Below, one piece after another: positions 17,590 to 23,919 of a stretch of DNA of 64,000 nucleotides. The notes beneath the pieces are model-generated. The model had not been told where the DNA came from. It saw only the letters and a list, made by a program, of their open reading frames with translations, and ran no database searches. Made by a program: the position numbers and the translations under genes. Numbering within the stretch: position 1 is the first letter of the stretch; every line of letters begins with the position of its first letter. Origin of the DNA: QHVT01 sp036399015 (GTDB lineage Bacteria; Acidobacteriota; Thermoanaerobaculia; Gp7-AA8); NCBI GenBank assembly GCA_036399015.1, contig DASWNW010000033.1:1-64000 (forward strand), read 5' to 3'.

Positions 17590-18188
17590 GACGCGCGCAA
17601 CATCCCGTGCCGGAGGATGCGCGAGATCTCCCGCACGGCGGCGTCGTCCTGCTTGCCGAAGGGGTCGTTCACGCCGAAGAGGATCTCGACCGAGAAGTAG
17701 TTGTAGAAGATGCGCGTGGCGAGCATGACCGCCGACACCGGCGAGAGGCCGTCGGCCAGTGGCTCCCCCGGAGCCTGCCGGATGAAGGCCTCGAAGCGCT
17801 CGCCCATCTGCTCGTAGAAGCGGCGGACGTGGCTGCCGTCGAACTCGACGACGTCGACGTAGATGAGGAGCGCGTACTCGCGGTAATCGCGCACGACGTC
17901 GCGCACGGCGTTCCCGAGGCTCTCCAGGTTTTCGGGAAAGGGGCCGCTGGCCAGCGCGCGATTGACGGGAAACTCCGGCTGCGACATGACCTCGAAATAG
18001 CGGTCGAGGAGCGCGCGGAAAATCGCCTCCTTGTCCGGAAAATGGTGATAGACGTTCCCTTTCGACAGCCCGGCCGCCTCCGCGATGTCGCGAACGCTCG
18101 TCGCCCCATAGCCCCTGTGCGAGAAGAGCTTCAGCGCGGAGTCGAGGATCGTCTGTCTCGATTTCTCGGACCGTTCTTCCTGCGTCAT
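17583..18188 (-). CDS. TetR/AcrR-family regulator
   Basis: One-component repressor of 201 residues. The N-terminal HTH reads RQTILDSALKLFSHRGYGAT, then VRDIAEAAGLSKGNVYHHFP, the standard TetR signature. The rest is helical (TetR_C-like) and would bind an unknown ligand. It lies downstream of the SDR gene on the same strand with a 101-bp gap and overlaps the convergent M56 gene by 7 bp. The ATG before TQEERSEKS is chosen because it precedes the HTH by the usual short arm. The SDR neighbour suggests control of fatty-acid or lipid-type metabolism, which is inference. Confidence 0.9.
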   Translation of the reverse strand: MTQEERSEKSRQTILDSALKLFSHRGYGATSVRDIAEAAGLSKGNVYHHFPDKEAIFRALLDRYFEVMSQPEFPVNRALASGPFPENLESLGNAVRDVVRDYREYALLIYVDVVEFDGSHVRRFYEQMGERFEAFIRQAPGEPLADGLSPVSAVMLATRIFYNYFSVEILFGVNDPFGKQDDAAVREISRILRHGMLRASQ

Positions 18189-18229
18189 CCGGGACCAGTG
18201 TAGTCGCGCCGCTTCCGTAACTCCTCCTG

Positions 18230-18243
18230 GGCCGCTCGCGGCC
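18230..18243. promoter_or_regulatory. GC-rich dyad between SDR and TetR genes
   Basis: GGCCGC-TC-GCGGCC, a 6+6 bp perfect dyad with a 2-bp centre, about 40 bp upstream of the tetR start. It could be a TetR operator or a short hairpin in the transcript from the SDR gene. It is too GC-rich for strong inference in this genome. Confidence 0.25.
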
Positions 18244-18289
18244 TTTGAAAGACTTACGGCGGAAAACTCCGAAGCGTCCATCTCTACAG

Positions 18290-19006
18290 TCAGGTTCCCA
18301 TGACCAGACCGCCGTCGACCGACAGTACCGCCCCATGCACGAACCGGGCGGCGTCGCTGGCCAGCCACACATACGCGTTGGCGATGTCCGCCGGCTCCCC
18401 CAGCTTTCCGAGCGGCGTCTTCGCCGCCATCGTCTCCACGATTTTCCGCGGCATCGCCCGGACCATGTCGGTCTGGATGAATCCCGGCGCGACGCAGTTC
18501 ACGCGGATGTTGAATTTGCCCAGCTCGCGCGCCCACGTCTTCGTGAAGCTGATCACCCCCGCCTTCGTGGCGGCGTAGTTGGTCTGCCCGAAATTGCCGT
18601 AGAGGCCGACGATGGACGAGGCGTTGAGCACGACGCCGCCGCCGTTTTCGATCATGGACGGCACGACCGCGCGGGTGCAGAGGAAGACGCCCCTGAGGTT
18701 GACGTTCACGACGGCGTCGAAGGTGGCGTCGTCCATCGTCGACACGGCCTGGCCGTCTTTCCACTTCACGAGCTGCGCGTCGCGCACGATGCCGGCGTTG
18801 TTGACCAGCACGTCGACCCGTCCATGCTTCGCCACGACGTCGGCCGCGGCGCGGTTCACGGCCGCCGTGTCGGTCACGTCGACCTCCGGGAGGTCCCACA
18901 CCACCACCGTCGCCCCCTCGGACTGGAACGCTTCGGCGGTGGCGCGGCCGATACCTCCCGCGCCACCCGTCACCACGACGATCTTATTTTTCAGGTTGAG
19001 GTCCAT
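18290..19006 (-). CDS. SDR-family oxidoreductase, 3-oxoacyl-ACP reductase-like
   Basis: Short-chain dehydrogenase/reductase of 238 residues, cytoplasmic and NAD(P)-dependent. It carries the cofactor motif TGGAGGIG near the N-terminus, NNAGIV, a catalytic Ser in NASSIVG, YAATK with catalytic Tyr and Lys, and the C-terminal FVHGAVLSVDGGLVMG typical of FabG-like enzymes. The ATG before DLNLKNKIVVVTGG gives the usual short lead into the first strand. It is followed by a TetR gene on the same strand, which suggests a regulated pair. Acyl-chain or acetoacetyl-type substrates are common in this family; the actual substrate cannot be read from sequence. Confidence 0.92.
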   Translation of the reverse strand: MDLNLKNKIVVVTGGAGGIGRATAEAFQSEGATVVVWDLPEVDVTDTAAVNRAAADVVAKHGRVDVLVNNAGIVRDAQLVKWKDGQAVSTMDDATFDAVVNVNLRGVFLCTRAVVPSMIENGGGVVLNASSIVGLYGNFGQTNYAATKAGVISFTKTWARELGKFNIRVNCVAPGFIQTDMVRAMPRKIVETMAAKTPLGKLGEPADIANAYVWLASDAARFVHGAVLSVDGGLVMGT

Positions 19007-19059
19007 CCGGTGATTAAAACACCCGCCTGGCGGTTGCAATCTGAGCCATAATCCTCTCC

Positions 19060-19614
19060 GTGACCCCCAAAGAGCTCCGATCCCGCCGGATCGCCCTCGG
19101 CATGACGGTGCCGCGGCTCGCCCGCGAGCTTGCAGTCACGACGAAAGAGCTGCAGCAGATGGAGGACGGCGTCATCACGATGCCGCCGGACGAGGCGCTC
19201 ACGACGGTGCTCCGCACGCTCGAAGAGTCGCAGCGCAACGAGCGGCAGCGCGACTGCCTGGTGGTCGAGGACGACGAGCCGGTGCGCACCCTCTTCGCCT
19301 CCCGCTTACGGGCGCAGGGGCTGACGGTGGACGAGGCGGCGGACGGACTGGAGGCGCTCGACGCCACGGTCGCTCGCGACTACCGGATGATGCTGCTCGA
19401 CCTCAGGCTCCCGAGGCTCAACGGCGCCGAGCTGCTGAAGCAGATCGCCAGGAAACAGCCGCCGGCGAACGTGATCGTCATCTCCGGCGCCGACTCCGGC
19501 GACGTCCGCGCCGTCGCCACCAACCGCAACGTGAACGCGATCCTGCGCAAGGGCTACGCGATCGCGCACGCGGACGTGATCTTCCCCGCCCTCGCGGCGC
19601 TGGCGAAGATGTAG
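19060..19614 (+). CDS. HTH (Xre-like) plus response-regulator receiver protein
   Basis: Protein of 184 residues with an unusual order. An N-terminal Xre/Cro-type HTH (about 1-50; KELRSRRIALGMTVPRLARE) precedes a receiver domain (about 64-184). The receiver has the acidic pocket Glu70-Asp71-Asp72, a phospho-acceptor Asp114 (MLLDLRLP), VISGAD, and a Lys in ILRKGYA. Most response regulators have the receiver first, so this is a reversed fusion. The GTG start is supported by coding content directly after it. There is no adjacent kinase, so it is an orphan regulator. It converges with a small membrane-protein gene 13 bp away. Confidence 0.82.
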   Translation: MTPKELRSRRIALGMTVPRLARELAVTTKELQQMEDGVITMPPDEALTTVLRTLEESQRNERQRDCLVVEDDEPVRTLFASRLRAQGLTVDEAADGLEALDATVARDYRMMLLDLRLPRLNGAELLKQIARKQPPANVIVISGADSGDVRAVATNRNVNAILRKGYAIAHADVIFPALAALAKM

Positions 19615-19627
19615 GCGGCGCTGCGCG

Positions 19628-19918
19628 CTACGCGTGGAGCGCGTCGCGCTTGCGGTCTTCGGTAACGATCAGAAACAGCCAGCCGAGCACGCCGAAGAGC
19701 GCCATGAAGCCCAACGCGCTGCTCCTGCCCTTGTCGCGTGCGTACCACATCGCGAAATAGACCCGGATCGCGAACGCCGCGGCGATGAAGAGGACCCCAC
19801 CCGCCACACTGCCGGCAGCCGGTGCGTCATTGCCGAAGACGGTGAAGAACAACACGAGCAGGATGACGGACAGGAGCGTCCCGGAGAGCGAGAGCAGCAT
19901 GGCGGCGGCCCGTGTCAT
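19628..19918 (-). CDS. small membrane protein, unknown function
   Basis: Hydrophobic protein of 96 residues with three likely membrane helices: about 6-28 (LLSLSGTLLSVILLVLFFTV), 36-55 (GSVAGGVLFIAAAFAIRVYF) and 69-85 (LGFMALFGVLGWLFLIVT). It has a charged C-terminal tail (EDRKRDALHA). No known family is recognised. Length, hydrophobic pattern and absence of a competing frame support it as a real gene. It is convergent with the HTH-receiver gene and divergent from the SnoaL-like gene. Confidence 0.6.
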   Translation of the reverse strand: MTRAAAMLLSLSGTLLSVILLVLFFTVFGNDAPAAGSVAGGVLFIAAAFAIRVYFAMWYARDKGRSSALGFMALFGVLGWLFLIVTEDRKRDALHA

Positions 19919-19949
19919 GCGCCGTCAGAATACACCGCGCGCAAGGCCG

Positions 19950-19978
19950 TTGCCTGGGTCATCGCGGAGGGATACGCT
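19950..19978 (+). promoter_or_regulatory. candidate promoter for the SnoaL-like gene
   Basis: TTGCCT (19950-19955), a 17-bp spacer and TACGCT (19973-19978) lie about 35 bp upstream of the start at 20012, which has GGGAGG at 20001-20006. The match is moderate and the call rests on spacing and position. Confidence 0.35.
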
Positions 19979-20011
19979 GCGCGGCACATCATTCACACAC
20001 GGGAGGCACTC

Positions 20012-20416
20012 ATGCCGGCATACCCGGATGCGCGCGAGTTGGGACGCCGCTGGTTCGAGGAAGTGTGGAATCGCCGGAATGACGGGGCCATCGACGAGCT
20101 GATGGCGCCCGACTCGTATGGGCACGTCGAAGGTGGGGAGTACCGCGGACCGGCAGGGTTCCGCGAGATGCAGGCGATGTTCCTGGCCGCGCTCCCCGAC
20201 GTGCACATCGAAGTGGAGGACATCCTCGCGGACGGCGATCGCGCGGCGGTGAGATGGCGTGCGAGAGGCCGGCATGCGGGTGAAGGGTTCGGCATTCCCG
20301 CGTCGAAACGGGAGATCGACGTAAGAGGGACGACGTGGCTGATCGTCCGGGACGGCAAGATCGTCGAAGGCTGGGACACCTGGAACCTCGCGGGAATGCT
20401 CGAGTCGTTGAAGTAG
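20012..20416 (+). CDS. SnoaL-like/ester cyclase family protein
   Basis: A 134-residue cone-fold (NTF2/SnoaL-like) protein. It has the typical start RRWFEEVWNRRNDGAIDELM, the APDSYGHVEGGEYRGPAGFR loop, PDVHIEVEDILADGDRAAVRW in the central sheet and a closing IVEGWDTWNLAGML helix/strand. Such proteins are small cyclases, hydrolases or binding modules in the cytoplasm. The ATG has GGGAGG six bases upstream. The zinc-ribbon gene follows 12 bp later. Family fairly sure, substrate unknown. Confidence 0.8.
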   Translation: MPAYPDARELGRRWFEEVWNRRNDGAIDELMAPDSYGHVEGGEYRGPAGFREMQAMFLAALPDVHIEVEDILADGDRAAVRWRARGRHAGEGFGIPASKREIDVRGTTWLIVRDGKIVEGWDTWNLAGMLESLK

Positions 20417-20428
20417 CGCACTCCTGAC

Positions 20429-20710
20429 ATGGCCGAAGACGACGTCCCGAAGCACGTGCCGCGCAATCGCGCCACGGCCGGATCGAAGCTGCGGCGATCG
20501 CGGAAGCACTGCCCGGTCTGCGTCGAGCCGCTGCGGAAGAACGCCACCCGCACGAAACTGATGGCGAAGTGCGAAGGGTGCGGCGCCAACCCTCAGCCCG
20601 GAAAGCAATGCTCCCGTTGCCGCGCGGAATCGATCTGGCAGGGACGAGCGGGCGCGGCATGCCAGTCGTGCGGACATCGCGGCAAAGCGGCGGACGTGAT
20701 CGCGTCGTGA
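20429..20710 (+). CDS. small zinc-ribbon protein
   Basis: Basic Cys-rich protein of 93 residues. Four CxxC-type pairs are visible: HCPVCV, KCEGCG, QCSRCR and ACQSCG, which could bind two zinc ions. The flanks are rich in Arg and Lys (RNRATAGSKLRRSRKH), suggesting nucleic-acid contact, but no family is recognised. Its TGA overlaps the next GTG start (GTGA), indicating translational coupling to the membrane protein downstream. Codon positions are G/C-rich at the third base, as expected for a real gene here. Confidence 0.6.
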   Translation: MAEDDVPKHVPRNRATAGSKLRRSRKHCPVCVEPLRKNATRTKLMAKCEGCGANPQPGKQCSRCRAESIWQGRAGAACQSCGHRGKAADVIAS

Positions 20711-21057
20711 TCCCCGTCCGGCTCTTGCGCAGCGCTTTGTTCGTCACCCTTGCCGCGGCTGGCGTATGGGCGCTCTACGCCATCCAGAATGAATGGCGGT
20801 CATTCGCGGACGGCATCGGCGGCCTGCCTCACCTCACCAGCTACTTTTCGGTGTGGACGTTCGTCTGGCCTTCGACGCTTGCGGTCTTGATGGCGATTTT
20901 TGGAGCGACGACGTTCCTGCGGAATCGGGACGACCATTCGCGCGGCCGTCTTGTTTACGAGCTGGTCTACTTCGCCCTCTCCCTGTACCTCTTTTACGCC
21001 ATCGGCGTCAGGATGTGGTGGGCCTACAACCCACATCATTCAGGTCCGGCGTTGTGA
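20707..21057 (+). CDS. small membrane protein, unknown function
   Basis: A 116-residue protein starting at GTG inside the stop of the zinc-ribbon gene. Three hydrophobic segments are seen: about 4-21 (RLLRSALFVTLAAAGVWALY), 45-65 (VWTFVWPSTLAVLMAIFGAT) and 83-102 (LVYELVYFALSLYLFYAIGV). No known domain is recognised. Coupling to the zinc-ribbon gene is the only clue to function. Confidence 0.55.
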   Translation: MIPVRLLRSALFVTLAAAGVWALYAIQNEWRSFADGIGGLPHLTSYFSVWTFVWPSTLAVLMAIFGATTFLRNRDDHSRGRLVYELVYFALSLYLFYAIGVRMWWAYNPHHSGPAL

Positions 21058-21061
21058 GAAC

Positions 21062-21133
21062 TCAGAGCACTTCGCTCGGGACGCCGGCGAGAAGCGCAAT
21101 TCCGAACACGATCGCGAGCACTTGCCGGTTCAT
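21062..21133 (-). CDS. candidate 23-residue single-span membrane peptide
   Basis: A very short frame, MNRQVLAIVFGIALLAG followed by VPSEVL, on the minus strand in an otherwise empty 142-bp gap. An AGGAGGGG ribosome-binding sequence (21143-21150, complement) lies about 10 bases upstream. A positively charged N-terminus followed by one hydrophobic span is typical of small membrane proteins. It converges with the preceding gene. It could be chance; support is the strong Shine-Dalgarno sequence and the helix. Confidence 0.3.
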   Translation of the reverse strand: MNRQVLAIVFGIALLAGVPSEVL

Positions 21134-21199
21134 CACACCTTTCCCCTCCTTCATCACAAACCCGCCACGCTCGCCCCGTGCGCCCGGCAAACTGCGCGG

Positions 21200-22174
21200 A
21201 TGCATCTCGCCCTGATCCTGCTGCTGGACGTCCTCCTGGTCGCGAACCGCGGCGGCTCCACGATCACCTTCATCGATCCCGTCACCATGCAGTCCCTCGG
21301 CACGGCCACGGCCGGCTTCGATCCGCACGAGATCGCGGTCTCCCCCGACGGCACGCGCGCCTACGTCTCGAACTACGGCGCGCAGTCCGGGACCACTCTC
21401 TCGGTCATCGACGTCGCCGCGCGCGCGAAGATCGGGGACGTCTCCATCGCGCCGCTGGCCGGGCCGCACGGCATCGTCTTCAGCAACGGGAAGGTCTGGT
21501 TCACCGCCGACGGGTCGAACCAGGTGGGCCGCTACGACCCAGCCACCGGTCTCATCGACTGGATCGCCTCCACGACGCAGGCCGGCGGGCACATGCTCGC
21601 GGTCAGGGCCGACGGCACGGCCGTCTACACCGCGAACATCGGCAGCGGCACCGCCTCCATCATCGACGCCGGCGGCGGCTCCACCGCCACCGCGCGCAAG
21701 ATCGTGCCGGCCGTCCCCGGTGCGGAAGGGATCGCGCTCTCGCCGGACGGGCGCGAGCTCTGGATCGGCAGCCGCAACGCGGGCGGCGGCGCGGCCGTCA
21801 TCGACCTCGCCACCGAGACGCGCGTGGCCACGCTCGGCCAGGGGCGCCCGATGTACCGCCTGCTGTTCACGCGCGACGGCCGCTTCGTCCTCGCGCCCCG
21901 GTCGAATCCGGCGGAGATCTCGGTGTTCGACGCCGCGACGCGGACGCAGGTGCGCGCAATCCCGATCCAGGGGGCGCCGCTCTCGATGTTCATCGCGCCC
22001 GACAACCACACCCTCTACGTGGCCACGACCGCGCCGAACCGCGTCTACAAGGTCGATTTCCTCAGCGGCCAGACCCTCGCCGCGGTGGACGTGCTCCCGG
22101 TACCGGACGGCCTCGCTTATGCGGCCACGCCCCAGCCGCAACGGCCGAAGCGGCGGTCGGTCGCGCACCGCTGA
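21200..22174 (+). CDS. YVTN/YncE-type beta-propeller protein
   Basis: A 324-residue seven-bladed-type propeller, probably exported through a short hydrophobic N-terminus (MHLALILLLDVLLVA). Repeated motifs characteristic of the 40-residue YVTN family occur through the protein: AVSPDGTRAYVSNYG, VRADGTAVYTANIGSG, ALSPDGRELWIGSRN, FTRDGRFVLAPRSN and IAPDNHTLYVATTAPN. No catalytic residues are visible; these proteins usually bind ligands or partners in the periplasm. The ATG was chosen as the first start before the hydrophobic stretch. It is followed 48 bp later by the PspA-like gene. Confidence 0.85.
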   Translation: MHLALILLLDVLLVANRGGSTITFIDPVTMQSLGTATAGFDPHEIAVSPDGTRAYVSNYGAQSGTTLSVIDVAARAKIGDVSIAPLAGPHGIVFSNGKVWFTADGSNQVGRYDPATGLIDWIASTTQAGGHMLAVRADGTAVYTANIGSGTASIIDAGGGSTATARKIVPAVPGAEGIALSPDGRELWIGSRNAGGGAAVIDLATETRVATLGQGRPMYRLLFTRDGRFVLAPRSNPAEISVFDAATRTQVRAIPIQGAPLSMFIAPDNHTLYVATTAPNRVYKVDFLSGQTLAAVDVLPVPDGLAYAATPQPQRPKRRSVAHR

Positions 22175-22222
22175 ACGGCGCCCCTCCTCGCGATACACTT
22201 CGCGGCGGAAAAAGGAGCGCGC

Positions 22223-22969
22223 ATGTTCAAACGACTCGGGAACGTCATCCGCGGATTTTTCGGGCTGTTCATCTCGGGGGTCGAGCGGCGGAACCCCGAG
22301 GCGTTGCTGGAAGTCGAGAAGGAGAACCTGCGCGAGCAGATCGGCAACTACAACAAGGGGCTGGCGGCCCACGCCGGCCTGGCCGAGCGGCTGATGACGC
22401 AGGTGCGGAAGCTCGAGACGGAGGAGCGCGACCTCCGCGCGAAGGCCACCGCGAACCTGCGCGCCGGCAACCGCGATGCGGCCGGCAACTACGCCCTGCG
22501 CCTGCAGACCGTGCAGCGCGAGCTCGTCGAGAACCGCACCCAGCTCGAACAGGCGGAGGCAACCTATAAGGAGCTGATCCGCGCGCGCGACGTGGCCATC
22601 AAGGCGGCACAGGCGAAGATCGACTCCCTCAAGAGCTCCCTCAACGACCTGAAGATCAAGAAGGCCACCGCCGAGCTGACCGAGATGGCCTCGGGCATGA
22701 TCACCAGCATCGGTGGCTCCGGCGACACGCTCGACCGCCTGCACAAGATGGTCGAGGAAGAGCGCGAGACCGCCGCCGGCCGCGCCCGCATCGCCCGCGA
22801 CTCCCTGAACACCACCGACATCCTCATCAAGGAAGAAGAGCAGAAAGCGCTCACCGAGATGGCCCTCGCCGACTTTGCCGCGAAGGAAGGGCTGTCGATC
22901 GACTCCGGCCAGACCTCGGCGCCGCCGAGCGAGACGGTGAAGGCGATGGGGCCGGCCACCACCGAGTAG
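22223..22969 (+). CDS. PspA/IM30 (ESCRT-III-like) family protein
   Basis: A 248-residue, mostly helical coiled-coil protein of the PspA/IM30/Vipp1 type, which is structurally related to ESCRT-III and remodels or protects membranes. The N-terminal amphipathic helix MFKRLGNVIRGFFGLFISGV is the typical membrane-contact helix. Long helices follow (LEVEKENLREQIGNYNKGLA, ETEERDLRAKATANLRAGNR and on to about 225), with a disordered tail ending GPATTE. AAAAAGGAG lies 8 bases upstream of the ATG. It is followed by a membrane coiled-coil gene and an AAA+ ATPase gene, consistent with a membrane-stress unit. Confidence 0.82.
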   Translation: MFKRLGNVIRGFFGLFISGVERRNPEALLEVEKENLREQIGNYNKGLAAHAGLAERLMTQVRKLETEERDLRAKATANLRAGNRDAAGNYALRLQTVQRELVENRTQLEQAEATYKELIRARDVAIKAAQAKIDSLKSSLNDLKIKKATAELTEMASGMITSIGGSGDTLDRLHKMVEEERETAAGRARIARDSLNTTDILIKEEEQKALTEMALADFAAKEGLSIDSGQTSAPPSETVKAMGPATTE

Positions 22970-22970
22970 T

Positions 22971-23056
22971 GGTGTCGGGTATCGGGTGTCGGGTGTCTGA
23001 GGCTTTTCGCCCGAGTGACACACCCCGGACACCTGACACCTGACACCTGACACCTC
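22971..23056. repeat. dispersed word-type repeat (GTGTCGG/GTGTCAG family)
   Basis: Words of the GGTGTCGGGT type (22971-23000) face an inverted tandem of ACACCTG words (23026-23056) around a central gcttttcgcccg. It fills the whole space between the PspA-like gene and the next start. The arms are imperfect complements, but the architecture matches the other word-type elements. Confidence 0.8.
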
Positions 23057-23058
23057 AC

Positions 23059-23856
23059 ATGCGCTACCTCTACCACGCCTTCTTCGCCAGGCCCGACATC
23101 CCCCTCCTCCGGCTCCCGTGGAACGCGATCGGGGTGGTGGCGGCGGCGATCGCGGGGTGGTGGGATCCCGCCATCTGGGGGGTCGCCTCGGCGGGGGAGC
23201 TGATGTACCTCTTCACGCTCGCCTCCAATCCCGGCTTCCAGCAGTGGATCAACCAGCGGAAGGTGGAGGAGCTGCGCGGCGACACCGAGGATTCGCGCTG
23301 GCGGCTGCTCTCGAAGGTCGGCGGCGCGGCGCGGCAGCGCTACAAGAAGCTCGAGGAGAAGCGCGAGCGGCTGGAGACGCTCTACCGCGACCATCACCAG
23401 GACGACCTGTTCATCGACAGTAATCGCGACGCGCTGCAGCGGCTGACGTGGCTCTTCCTCAACCTCCTCGTGGCGCAGCGCAACCTCGTCATCGCGCCGA
23501 GCAGCGACGAGCGCGACCTCCAGAACCAGATCGCCACCGTCGAGCGCGAGCTGGCCGCCGCCTCGACCGAGTCGCTGCGCGCCTCGAAGGAAGCGACGCT
23601 CCGGCTCCTGCGCGAGCGCTACGCCAACATCCGCCACCGCGCCGAGTCGCTTGCCGAGATCGACGCCGACCTGGCGCGCATCGAGACGCAGTTCGACTAC
23701 GCCCTCGAGGAGGCGACGCTGCGCGGACGCCCCACCGCCATCTCCTCCAACATCGAGCTCACCTCCGACCTCCTCGGCAACATCGGGGAGGAGTCGGCCG
23801 TAGTCTCAGAGTCGGCCAGAGTCTCAGAGTCGCAGAGTCTCAGAGTCTCAGAGTAA
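23059..23856 (+). CDS. membrane-anchored coiled-coil protein
   Basis: A 265-residue protein with one or two membrane segments at about 15-60 (NAIGVVAAAIAGWWDPAIWG, then GELMYLFTLASN). These are followed by a long charged helical region (ARQRYKKLEEKRERLETLYR; ERDLQNQIATVERELAAAST; LRLLRERYANIRHRAESLAE). No family is recognised. It sits between the PspA-like and AAA+ genes, so it may be their membrane adaptor (inference). The last 20 residues and the stop are encoded by a word-type repeat (SESQSLRVSE), so the original C-terminus may have been different. Confidence 0.65.
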   Translation: MRYLYHAFFARPDIPLLRLPWNAIGVVAAAIAGWWDPAIWGVASAGELMYLFTLASNPGFQQWINQRKVEELRGDTEDSRWRLLSKVGGAARQRYKKLEEKRERLETLYRDHHQDDLFIDSNRDALQRLTWLFLNLLVAQRNLVIAPSSDERDLQNQIATVERELAAASTESLRASKEATLRLLRERYANIRHRAESLAEIDADLARIETQFDYALEEATLRGRPTAISSNIELTSDLLGNIGEESAVVSESARVSESQSLRVSE

Positions 23857-23914
23857 GCTCCGCCGCGAAATCTCTCTCTCTCTGCGACTTTGAGACTCTG
23901 AGACTCTGAGACTA
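23811..23914. repeat. dispersed word-type inverted repeat (GAGTCTCA family)
   Basis: AGTCTCAGAGTCTCAGAGT (23836-23854) and ACTCTGAGACTCTGAGACT (23895-23913) are a perfect 19-bp inverted repeat with a 40-bp spacer. Further GAGTCTC words extend the left arm to 23811. The left arm encodes the tail of the coiled-coil protein, and its last T is the first base of the TAA stop. The right arm ends 6 bp before the AAA+ ATPase start. Confidence 0.9.
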
Positions 23915-23919
23915 CGCGA

